From the NCBI GenBank assembly GCA_938041695.1, contig CALISI010000021.1, positions 1-23,721 on the forward strand: 23,721 bases of DNA, written 5' to 3'. The notes below the pieces were generated by a model. It saw only the letters and a list, made by a program, of their open reading frames with translations. It was not told the origin of the DNA and did not search any database. Position 1 is the first letter of the stretch, and each line of letters starts with the position of its first letter. Source of the DNA: an uncultured Actinomyces sp. (GTDB lineage: Bacteria > Actinomycetota > Actinomycetes > Actinomycetales > Actinomycetaceae). Position numbers and translations under genes: made by a program. This document shows, one piece after another, positions 7,906 through 15,209 of this stretch.

Positions 7906-7938
7906 ACAGCCTCGTCCCTGAGGGGAGGAGGGTTAACA
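7906..7938. repeat. 33-nt hairpin repeat, copy 2
   Basis: Second copy of the 7846-7878 repeat (31 of 33 bases identical), with the same imperfect stem-loop at 7910-7931. Its right end overlaps the first bases of the longer terminator hairpin at 7936-7966. The 27 bases between copies are unique sequence. Confidence 0.7.
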
Positions 7939-7966
7939 AGCGGGTCGGGGTAACCGGCCCGCTTGT
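7936..7966. terminator. 13-bp stem-loop terminator after the response regulator
   Basis: ACAAGCGGGTCGG at 7936-7948 pairs with CCGGCCCGCTTGT at 7954-7966 over 13 positions (one G-T wobble) around the 5-nt loop GGTAA. It lies 94 bases after the response-regulator stop and upstream of the fucosidase promoter region. There is no U-tract, as is common in high-GC actinobacteria. Confidence 0.65.
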
Positions 7967-8000
7967 CGTATGTGCGAGCGCAAGAGATTGAATAGTATGA

Positions 8001-8076
8001 CCGTTTTAATTTCCACCTAAACGGGGAACCCCCTGATTTTCGAGAAAGCTACTATCAAACTGATTCACGAGAAAGC
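8001..8076 (+). promoter_or_regulatory. Fucosidase promoter/operator region with 17-nt direct repeats
   Basis: This is an AT-richer island in the gap before the fucosidase. Two direct repeats of the form CTGATTNNCGAGAAAGC lie at 8033-8049 and 8060-8076, identical at 15 of 17 bases, 27 bases apart. Between them is TACTAT (8050-8055), a candidate -10, so one copy would lie in the promoter spacer and the other at the transcript start. No good -35 is seen. An inverted pair CCGTTT (8001-8006) / AAACGG (8019-8024) lies just upstream. The layout suggests a regulated promoter; the regulator is unknown. Confidence 0.45.
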
Positions 8077-8156
8077 CCTGTGGGGTAACGTTCGCCTCAT
8101 CCTCACCGTTGAGGACGGACACCGTTGTCCACCATTACCCCTTGAAAGGACACCCC

Positions 8157-11100
8157 GTGAACCTCAAGCGAATGCTTGCCGGTTGTGCGGTCGCTACGGC
8201 ACTGGTGCTCACACCCATGAGCGCCCCGAGTTTTGCCGACGCAGCACCAGCGCCTACCGGCGTCCCCGCAGCTGTACCACTGAGCTCCACCCCCAAGATC
8301 GCCAAGTGGCAAGAACTCCAGTACGGCATGTTCATGCACTTCGGCGTCTACTCCGTCTACGGCGGCTACTACAACGGCCACCGGCAGGCAATGGGCTACC
8401 CCGAGCAGATCAAGGCCTGGGAGAACATCCCCACCGAGGACTACCTGCTCAAGGCCAAGGACCTGGCCGCCAACTTCGATGCCGCGTCCATCTGCCAGAC
8501 GGTCCACGATTCCGGCATGAAGTACCTGATGATCACGTCGAAACACCACGACGGCTTCGCCATGTGGGACACGAAGACGACCGACTATAACATCGTCAAG
8601 CAGTCCAACTACGGCAAGGACCCGATGAAGGAGCTGTCCACCGAGTGCAACAAGCGCGACGTGAAGCTCGCCTTCTACTTCTCGATCATCGATTGGACGA
8701 AGCAGACCCCGGAGCCCTACGGCAACGTCAACCCCATCGATGAGGAACTGATGACGACCGTCATCAAGCCACAGCTCACCGAGCTCCTCACCAACTACGG
8801 CCCGATCGCCGAACTGTGGTTCGACATGGGCGGCCCCACCGCGGAGCAGTCTCAGCGCATGGCCCAGTGGGTCCACGAGCTCCAGCCTGACACGATGGTC
8901 AACTCGCGTGTGTGGAACAAGGCCGGTGACTTCGAGGTCGGCGGCGACAACTCGGTGACCACGGACTTCCACATGGGTCCGTGGGAGTCGATTCGCTCGA
9001 TCTACCCGGCCTGCTGGGGCTACTGCTCGTGGGCGAACCGCGACGATAGCGCGAAGAGCTACAAGGAACGCGAGCTGGTCAACAACCTCATCGGTACGGT
9101 CGCATCGGGCGGCCAGTTTGCCTACAACGTCGGCCCGAAGGGTGACGGCACGATCGACGCCTTCGATTCCGGAGTCGTCACCGAGGTCGGCCAGTGGATG
9201 GCGCGTCATCCCGACGCCATCACCGGAGCGCGCCCGACGTGGTTCCCCGCCCCCAACTGGGGCAAGGTGATGACCAAGGGCAACGACCTCTACTTCTTCC
9301 CCGAGCTGTGGAGCCCCGGCAAGACACTGACGCTTCCCAGCGTTGGTGGCCACGTGAGCGCCGTGACCGTGGACGGTACCGACCGTGCCCTCGATTTCAA
9401 CCAGGACGGCACCACCCTCATGGTGACCATGTCGGGCGATAATCCGGAGCCTAACCTGCGTCCCGTCATCAAGGTAACCTTCGACGGCGCCCCCACGTAC
9501 GTTCCCACGCAGACGGTGACCGCCGTCGACGGAGCGACCATCTCCTCGGAGCAGTTCTTCGGACGGGCCTCCGCGATGCGCTACTCTGGCGCGCAGGCCT
9601 ACGACGCCTACCTCGTGAACAAGGGGGATCAGGCCATCACCGACCTGACCCTGAAGTTTACGGGCAACTTCGACGCCTCCACGACCTACAAGATCACCCT
9701 CGGGACCACATCGATCGAGGTGACCGGCGCACAGATCGAGGCCGGAGAAGTCGGCGAGGGGCTCACCCTTGAGCCCGGGCAGGTCACGCCGCTGCGCCTC
9801 GAGCTGGCGCACCCCGCCTACTACGCCGATCCGATTCGCCTGGGCTCCGTGAGTGCGACCGTGCACGTCTACGGAGAGAACGCGGCCACCCAGCCGCCGG
9901 TCATCGCCACGGATCCCTCCTCGGTGTCTGTGAAGGCGGGGGAGAGCGCTACCTTCACGGTCGTCGCTTCGGGCCGCCCGGCCGCCACCATCCAGTGGTA
10001 CCGCGTCCCCAAGGGTGCGACCGAGGGAACGGCAATCCCGGACGCCACGAGTTCCATGTTCACCCTGACGACGACACTTGAGGATGACGGCGCACAGTTC
10101 TACGCGGTCGCCACAAACGCGAACGGCTCCACGACCTCGGCGCGTGCGACCCTCACCGTCACCAAGGGCAGTGACAACCTCGCCCTCAACAAGACGGCCG
10201 CCATGTCCTCGACTGGGTGGGGAGGTACCGCTTCGCGCGCCGTTGACGGCAACACGGACGGTGTGTGGGACAACGGCTCCGTTGCTCACACGGGCAAGCA
10301 GGCCAACCCCTGGTGGGAGGTTGACCTCGGCGAGAACCACCCCCTCGGCGTCGTGAATGTCTGGAACCGCTCGTCGTCCGACAACTGCCAGGGAATCTCC
10401 TGCGACCAGCGTCTGCACGACTTCTGGGTGGTCGCCTCCACGACGCGCCTCGATGCCTCCTTCAACCCGGCCACGGCTGGTGCGGTTGACGGCGTCCACG
10501 CGATCAAGGTCGATGGAGTCGGTGGCCGCCCGAGCGCAGTCGACTTCGAGGGCTTCGACGCGCGCTTCATCCGCGTCATCCAGCCCACCGAGTTCGGCGA
10601 GTTCGCGCTCGCGGAAGTCGAGGCCTTCGCGGCTGCTGCGCCGACCCCGGACCCCGATGATCAGGAGCCCCCGGTCATCAAGCCCCTCACCGTGACCGCC
10701 AATCCCGCCGAAGACGCGCAGATCTCCGGCGATGGTGCCTTCCGCACCGTGACGGCAAAGGAAGGCACACAGGTCACGATCAAGGCTGAGGCCAGCGGCA
10801 AGCCCGCCCCGACCCTTTTCTGGCAGATCAAGCGCGAGGGCTCCGACTCGTGGGCCATCGTCGAAGATGAGAACGGCCCCGAGCTGACCCTCACCATCGA
10901 CGGTGAGAACAACGGCTCGGTCATCCGCGTCATGGCCATGAACGAGGCCGGGTTCGCCGAATCGGGTCTCGTGACCCTCGCCCTGGCCGAGGAACCGGCT
11001 CCCACCCCGGACCCGACCCCGGACCCGACCCCGGACCCGGCACCCACCCCGGATCCGACTCCGGACCCCGCACCCGCGCCTGATCACACGGTGGGCACCT

Positions 11101-11705
11101 GGATGAACGACGGCGCCGGCTGGTGGTGGAAGATCACCTCGGGCGGCTACGCCAAGAACGAGACCCTCACCCTTGATGGCCGCGTGTACCGCTTCGATCA
11201 GAACGGCTACATGCTGACGGGTTGGGTGTACTGGGATGGTGCGTGGCGCTACCACAACGGTGCTGGCGCTCAGGTGACCGGTTGGGTCAACCTCGGAGGA
11301 TCCTGGTTCTACCTGACCCCCGAGACCGGTGCGATGGCCACGGGCTGGCAGATGGTGGCAGACAAGTGGTTCTTCTTCGCCTCCAACGGCGTCATGAAGA
11401 CCGGCTGGCTCTACACGAACGGCGCGTGGTACTACCTGGATCCCTCCGGTTCGATGCACACGGGATGGCTCCAGATGGGCTCGTACTGGTACCTGATGAG
11501 CGACAGTGGCGCCATGACCATCGGATGGAAGCCGATGGGAAGCACCTGGTACTACTTCGATGCCTCGGGCCAGATGGCCACCGGCTGGCAGCAGATCGGC
11601 GGCGCCTGGTACTACTTCGGGACCGGAGGCGACATGTACACGGGTGGCCACTGGATTGGCTGGCGCTGGTACACCTTCGGGAGCGACGGCCGGTGGCTGG
11701 GGTGA
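8157..11705 (+). CDS. Secreted multidomain GH29 alpha-L-fucosidase with F-type lectin and choline-binding-type repeats
   Basis: A 1182-residue exported glycosidase expected to release terminal L-fucose from host glycans. A signal peptide (about 1-28, L-K-R-M-L-A-G-C-A-V-A-T-A-L-V-L) is followed by the GH29 catalytic domain (about 45-440) with Y-G-M-F-M-H-F-G, K-H-H-D-G-F-A-M-W-D, and E-L-W-F-D-M-G, where Asp223 is the likely nucleophile. Then come a beta-rich segment (about 442-576), an Ig-like domain (577-670), an F-type/F5-8C lectin domain (672-826; N-P-W-W-E-V-D-L-G), a second Ig-like domain (838-946), a Pro-Thr-Asp linker (948-976), and about nine 20-residue G-W-...-W-Y-Y choline-binding-type repeats to the C-terminus. 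No LPxTG anchor is present. GTG at 8157 is chosen over an upstream TTG (8109) because GAAAGGA lies at 8145-8151 and the signal peptide starts there. Confidence 0.93.
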   Translation: MNLKRMLAGCAVATALVLTPMSAPSFADAAPAPTGVPAAVPLSSTPKIAKWQELQYGMFMHFGVYSVYGGYYNGHRQAMGYPEQIKAWENIPTEDYLLKAKDLAANFDAASICQTVHDSGMKYLMITSKHHDGFAMWDTKTTDYNIVKQSNYGKDPMKELSTECNKRDVKLAFYFSIIDWTKQTPEPYGNVNPIDEELMTTVIKPQLTELLTNYGPIAELWFDMGGPTAEQSQRMAQWVHELQPDTMVNSRVWNKAGDFEVGGDNSVTTDFHMGPWESIRSIYPACWGYCSWANRDDSAKSYKERELVNNLIGTVASGGQFAYNVGPKGDGTIDAFDSGVVTEVGQWMARHPDAITGARPTWFPAPNWGKVMTKGNDLYFFPELWSPGKTLTLPSVGGHVSAVTVDGTDRALDFNQDGTTLMVTMSGDNPEPNLRPVIKVTFDGAPTYVPTQTVTAVDGATISSEQFFGRASAMRYSGAQAYDAYLVNKGDQAITDLTLKFTGNFDASTTYKITLGTTSIEVTGAQIEAGEVGEGLTLEPGQVTPLRLELAHPAYYADPIRLGSVSATVHVYGENAATQPPVIATDPSSVSVKAGESATFTVVASGRPAATIQWYRVPKGATEGTAIPDATSSMFTLTTTLEDDGAQFYAVATNANGSTTSARATLTVTKGSDNLALNKTAAMSSTGWGGTASRAVDGNTDGVWDNGSVAHTGKQANPWWEVDLGENHPLGVVNVWNRSSSDNCQGISCDQRLHDFWVVASTTRLDASFNPATAGAVDGVHAIKVDGVGGRPSAVDFEGFDARFIRVIQPTEFGEFALAEVEAFAAAAPTPDPDDQEPPVIKPLTVTANPAEDAQISGDGAFRTVTAKEGTQVTIKAEASGKPAPTLFWQIKREGSDSWAIVEDENGPELTLTIDGENNGSVIRVMAMNEAGFAESGLVTLALAEEPAPTPDPTPDPTPDPAPTPDPTPDPAPAPDHTVGTWMNDGAGWWWKITSGGYAKNETLTLDGRVYRFDQNGYMLTGWVYWDGAWRYHNGAGAQVTGWVNLGGSWFYLTPETGAMATGWQMVADKWFFFASNGVMKTGWLYTNGAWYYLDPSGSMHTGWLQMGSYWYLMSDSGAMTIGWKPMGSTWYYFDASGQMATGWQQIGGAWYYFGTGGDMYTGGHWIGWRWYTFGSDGRWLG
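11003..11085 (+). repeat. Tandem 12-nt repeats encoding a Pro-Thr-Asp linker
   Basis: Near-identical units of the type CCCCGGACCCGA follow one another here, three almost exact and then degenerate copies, encoding repeated P-T-P-D. They connect the second Ig-like domain to the choline-binding-type repeats. Units are a multiple of three, so gain or loss would change linker length without a frameshift. Confidence 0.75.
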
Positions 11706-11748
11706 TACTCAGCTGAGAACCGGGAGATAGATAGCTCTCGTCACAACG

Positions 11749-11789
11749 CGGTGGGGGTGGAGTTCCAATTGGAACATCCACCCCCACCG
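11749..11789. terminator. Bidirectional terminator between fucosidase and kinase genes
   Basis: GGTGGGGGTGGA at 11750-11761 pairs perfectly with TCCACCCCCACC at 11777-11788, extended by a C-G pair outside. The loop contains its own palindrome TTCCAATTGGAA. It sits midway between the converging stops at 11705 and 11812 and could end transcription from both sides. Confidence 0.8.
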
Positions 11790-11811
11790 TCATCTTCGCG
11801 GTCGCGACAGC

Positions 11812-13458
11812 TCACCCCTCGAGCGGTGCGATCCAGCGGATCTGCGTGCCGACACCCCCGTCGCCCGTGTCCGTGTCGAAGCTGCCGTGGTGGCGTCGTG
11901 CACGTTCCGCCATGTTCGCCAAGCCGGAGTTTCGGGTACGCGATGGGTCGATGCCACGACCGTCGTCGTTGATCGTGATTCGCACGCGTCCGGTCTTTCC
12001 TTGTCCCGAGACATCGACGCACACGGTCGCCGCGGTCGCGTGTGCATGACGGGCGATATTGGATAGGCCTTCGCGTACGATCGCCACGACGTCGTCGGAG
12101 AGGTCGGGATCGACGCGCCCATCGAACTCATCAATGACAACGAGCTCGTTATCCAAGTCTGAGTTGATGGCGCGCCCGTCGAGCGTGATCACGAGCGAAG
12201 GGGCAAAACCCAGCGCGGAACGGGTCAGTGAGGACTCGCGGCGAATACGCTCAACGAGGCCGACCGCCTTGTCGCGCTCGCGCAAGTTGTGCACGATTGT
12301 GCGGATCTGGCGGACCGCCTCGTCAATGGATGCGAGCGACGAATCGATGAGCGCCTCGACGGAGGAAGGATCGGCCTGGCCCGCTGCAACTTTCTGCTTC
12401 GCGGCGTCCAGGGCCATACCGGTCGCGAAGAGCTGCTGGATCGCGAAATCGTGCAGGTCACGTCCAATGCGGTCACGCTCGTCGAGCAGCGCAGCCACGT
12501 CCTGCGCGTGACGAGCGGAGGCTAGTTCGAGCGCAAGGGTGGCCTGAGACGCCAAGGATTCCGCGAGGGATAGTTCCGAAGCATCGAACTCGGGGGCTCC
12601 AATTTGTCGCAGGAGAATGAGAACGCCCGAGGAAACACCGCGGGAGCGCAGGGGAGCGTAGAGCGCGGACCCAAAGGCGGCCAGTTCGGGGACGCGCATC
12701 GTTTGCGCCCGTGACATCGAATCGACGATCATGCCGGTCCCCTCGTGCAACACGCTCATGGCGCGTCCCTCGGGCGGGAAAACGAGGCCAAGCAGGTTGG
12801 AGGCATTCTTTCCGTCAACGATTTCGGCAGCCCACGTGTCACCGACGGACTGCAGGACGATGATCGCCGTATCAGCGTGGGACACCTCGCGCACGGTCTT
12901 GGCGATGAGCTCGAGAGCCTCCTCCTCATCGGCGCCCTCCAACATCGTCGTGGTTAATGACTGAGAGACACTAATCCATCGGGCGGTGCGCTTGGAATCC
13001 GCATAAAGGTTCGCGTTTTCGACGGCGATGCCGGCCGCGGGGGCCAGGGCCGCGACCACGGCCGCATCCTCGTCCGTATAGCCGCCGGGCTTTCCCATCA
13101 GGTAGAGGCGCCCGTAGACCTGCTCGTGCACGAGGACGGAGACCCCGAGGAAGGGCGGGGTGGATGCGGGCAGATCGATATCGGGCGCGTCCTGCGGGGA
13201 GTTGACGAGGAGTGGCGTGTTGACGGGGATGACCGCCGGCAGTGACTCGGGTACGGGCGGGGCAGGGTAGGAGTCGTGGTGCTCCAGACGCAGGGTGGTG
13301 GCACCCCACGTGTCGAGCACGCACATCGTGGCGTGCGGCGAGCCGGTGAGGGCGCATGCCTGATCGACGAAAGTCTGCAGGCCCGCCCGCAGGTCGAGCG
13401 AACTCGTCAGGTCGAGAGCCGCTCGGAGAAGCGTGAAATCCGTGCGTTCGTGGCTCAT
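11812..13458 (-). CDS. DevS/DosS-like two-GAF sensor histidine kinase
   Basis: A 548-residue cytoplasmic sensor kinase with no membrane span. GAF domain 1 (about 20-150) contains P-P-F-L-G-V-S-V and Y-G-R-L-Y-L, closely resembling the heme GAF of DevS/DosT. GAF domain 2 spans about 170-315. The HisKA_3 dimerisation segment has D-R-I-G-R-D-L-H-D-F with phospho-acceptor His336. The HATPase (about 440-548) has R-E-G-L-S-N-I-A-R-H-A-H, D-D-G-R-G-I and G-L-A-N-M-A-E-R-A. In DevS/DosT a His just before P-P-M-x-T-F-L-G is thought to be the heme ligand; here that stretch reads A-S-T-P-P-F and has no His, so heme sensing is doubtful. The start overlaps the cydC stop (ATGA) behind AGGAGGAAC, making it the last gene of the cyd operon. 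Its likely partner is the DevR-like regulator at 7195-7842. Confidence 0.88.
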   Translation of the reverse strand: MSHERTDFTLLRAALDLTSSLDLRAGLQTFVDQACALTGSPHATMCVLDTWGATTLRLEHHDSYPAPPVPESLPAVIPVNTPLLVNSPQDAPDIDLPASTPPFLGVSVLVHEQVYGRLYLMGKPGGYTDEDAAVVAALAPAAGIAVENANLYADSKRTARWISVSQSLTTTMLEGADEEEALELIAKTVREVSHADTAIIVLQSVGDTWAAEIVDGKNASNLLGLVFPPEGRAMSVLHEGTGMIVDSMSRAQTMRVPELAAFGSALYAPLRSRGVSSGVLILLRQIGAPEFDASELSLAESLASQATLALELASARHAQDVAALLDERDRIGRDLHDFAIQQLFATGMALDAAKQKVAAGQADPSSVEALIDSSLASIDEAVRQIRTIVHNLRERDKAVGLVERIRRESSLTRSALGFAPSLVITLDGRAINSDLDNELVVIDEFDGRVDPDLSDDVVAIVREGLSNIARHAHATAATVCVDVSGQGKTGRVRITINDDGRGIDPSRTRNSGLANMAERARRHHGSFDTDTGDGGVGTQIRWIAPLEG

Positions 13459-15209
13459 TGTTCCTCCTGCTCAAGGGCCCACTGGTAGGCGGGCAGAGTA
13501 CGTGTCACGTCCTCGTGCGTGCCCTGCGCGGCGACGCGTGCACAGCCGCCGGACTCGGGGGCAGCCAGGACGAGGACATGGTCGGCCTGGTCGAGTGCGC
13601 TCAGTCGGTGCGTGACGACCAGGGTAGCGCGGTCGGCAGACGGTGTGAGGAGCGTTTCCATGAGGCGGTCCGCGGTGGCGGCGTCGAGGTGTTCGGATGC
13701 CTCATCGATCGCCAGGATAGGAGCGGGAGCCGCAAGGGCGCGAGCCATGAGCAGGCGGCGACGCTCGCCTCCCGACACCGTCGTTCCACCGGAGCCGATG
13801 ACCGTGTCGATCCCGTCAGGCAGAGACTCGACCCATTCATCGAGGCCTGCCCGCGAGAGCAGCTCCGAGGCCTCGTCGCGGGTGAGCGATGCGCGGGCGA
13901 CGCGCAGGTTCTCGTAGATGGTGGTCGCGAAGACGTGGGCGTCCTCGGCCGTCATCGTGATGTGGTCGGTGAGCTGATCGCGGTTCGCTCCCCACGCGGG
14001 GACACCGTTAATGAGAGCGGATCCAGACTTGGGCGGGATCACGCCCGTGAGCGTCGCCAGCAGCGTGGTCTTCCCGATGCCGGAGGCTCCCACGATGGCC
14101 AGGGAAGAACCAGGACGCAGCGTGAGCGAGATGCCGGTGGCCAGCGTCGGACCACCCGGCCAGCCGATGGACAGGTCGCGTGCCTCGATAACGGTTGGAC
14201 CCTCCGGGATGTCGCGGGGTTTGGTGGGTACCTCGTCGTCCAGGAGGGCGCAGATGCGGGTCGCAGCCTGGGCGCTTCGCACCAACTGCGCAGCGGCGGG
14301 GGCTAACTCAGCGACTCCCTCGAAGGACGACAGCGGGACAAGGACGATGACGGCGAGGAGCACCTGAGCGAGGGCACCCGACGTGGTCTGGGGAATGCCG
14401 ATCAGCAGGGCGCCGATGACGGCTGCGCCCATCGCGCACACGTCGAGGCCTCGAGCCAGCGCAGACAGGCGCGCCGAGCGGGCCAGAGCGGCGGACAGGT
14501 GGCTCTCGGAGCTAGCGAGAGAGTGCTTCGCGTGGTCGAGAGTACCCGCCAGTGACAGCTCGGTGGCGCCCTCCAGCACCGCGAGTGTGGTGGCGGCAAT
14601 GTCGGTGCGGGCCTGTGCCCCCTGCGATTCGGCGAGTCGAACCGATCGCGCGATCAGCGCGGGCGCCACGATGCCGGAGACGATGAGCGCGCAGGCGAGG
14701 ATCGCTCCCGCGGCCGGAGAAATGATAGTGACGACGCCAACCGTTCCTACGCCCACGATGGCAGCAACAAGGGAGGGGAGCAGCGTCTTGACGACGACGT
14801 TTCCCACCTCGTCGACGTCTGAGCCGGCGCGTGTCATGAGGTCGCCGCGTCGCAGCGTCGTCAGCGTTGCCGTCGGGGCCTCGGACAGTCGATCGTAGAG
14901 GTTACCGCGCAGCGCGTCCATGCCCGCCAATGCGACCTTGTGCGAGGCGAGACGGGAGAGGTAGCGTGCAAGGGCGCGCGAGACGCCAAACAGTCGCACC
15001 GCGGTGGCGGCGACGGTCAGATACAGGACGGGTGGCTGCTGGGATGCGCGAGCAATCAGCCATGCGGCGGTGCCGCCGAGCGCGATGGCCGATCCGAGGG
15101 CCGTGACACCGAGGAGCAGCGAGAGAGCAAACCCGGAGCGCGACACCTGCAGCATGGAGATGCAGCGGCGCAGCGCGGCCGACTCAGAGCGGGTCAGGAA
15201 GAGACTCAT
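13455..15209 (-). CDS. cydC: Thiol reductant ABC exporter subunit CydC
   Basis: A 584-residue fused membrane/ATPase half-transporter. With CydD it exports cysteine and glutathione-type thiols, which is required to assemble cytochrome bd. The membrane domain (about 1-310) has several hydrophobic spans. The ATPase has Walker A G-A-S-G-I-G-K-T-T, signature V-S-G-G-E-R-R-R, Walker B I-L-A-I-D-E-A-S-E-H-L-D and H-switch V-T-H-R-L. The S-E-H-L-D form is typical of CydC. It overlaps cydD upstream and the sensor kinase downstream by four bases each, so the three are translated as a coupled set. GAGGAGG precedes the ATG. Confidence 0.93.
   Translation of the reverse strand: MSLFLTRSESAALRRCISMLQVSRSGFALSLLLGVTALGSAIALGGTAAWLIARASQQPPVLYLTVAATAVRLFGVSRALARYLSRLASHKVALAGMDALRGNLYDRLSEAPTATLTTLRRGDLMTRAGSDVDEVGNVVVKTLLPSLVAAIVGVGTVGVVTIISPAAGAILACALIVSGIVAPALIARSVRLAESQGAQARTDIAATTLAVLEGATELSLAGTLDHAKHSLASSESHLSAALARSARLSALARGLDVCAMGAAVIGALLIGIPQTTSGALAQVLLAVIVLVPLSSFEGVAELAPAAAQLVRSAQAATRICALLDDEVPTKPRDIPEGPTVIEARDLSIGWPGGPTLATGISLTLRPGSSLAIVGASGIGKTTLLATLTGVIPPKSGSALINGVPAWGANRDQLTDHITMTAEDAHVFATTIYENLRVARASLTRDEASELLSRAGLDEWVESLPDGIDTVIGSGGTTVSGGERRRLLMARALAAPAPILAIDEASEHLDAATADRLMETLLTPSADRATLVVTHRLSALDQADHVLVLAAPESGGCARVAAQGTHEDVTRTLPAYQWALEQEEQ

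Noticed and set aside
7846..7938. CRISPR-like appearance: two palindromic repeats of about 33 nt separated by 27 nt
   Set aside because: Only two copies, no cas genes or leader in the window, and the second copy runs directly into a terminator hairpin. Treated as a hairpin repeat pair instead.
8103..11651. A 1182-residue open frame antisense to the fucosidase
   Set aside because: It mirrors the codon bias of the GC-rich fucosidase gene, has low-complexity Val/Gly/His/Arg composition and no recognisable domain, while the plus-strand frame has clear GH29, lectin and repeat motifs.
11086..11705. Sortase-type anchoring of the fucosidase
   Set aside because: No LPxTG-like motif, hydrophobic span or basic tail is present at the C-terminus; the chain ends within the repeats.
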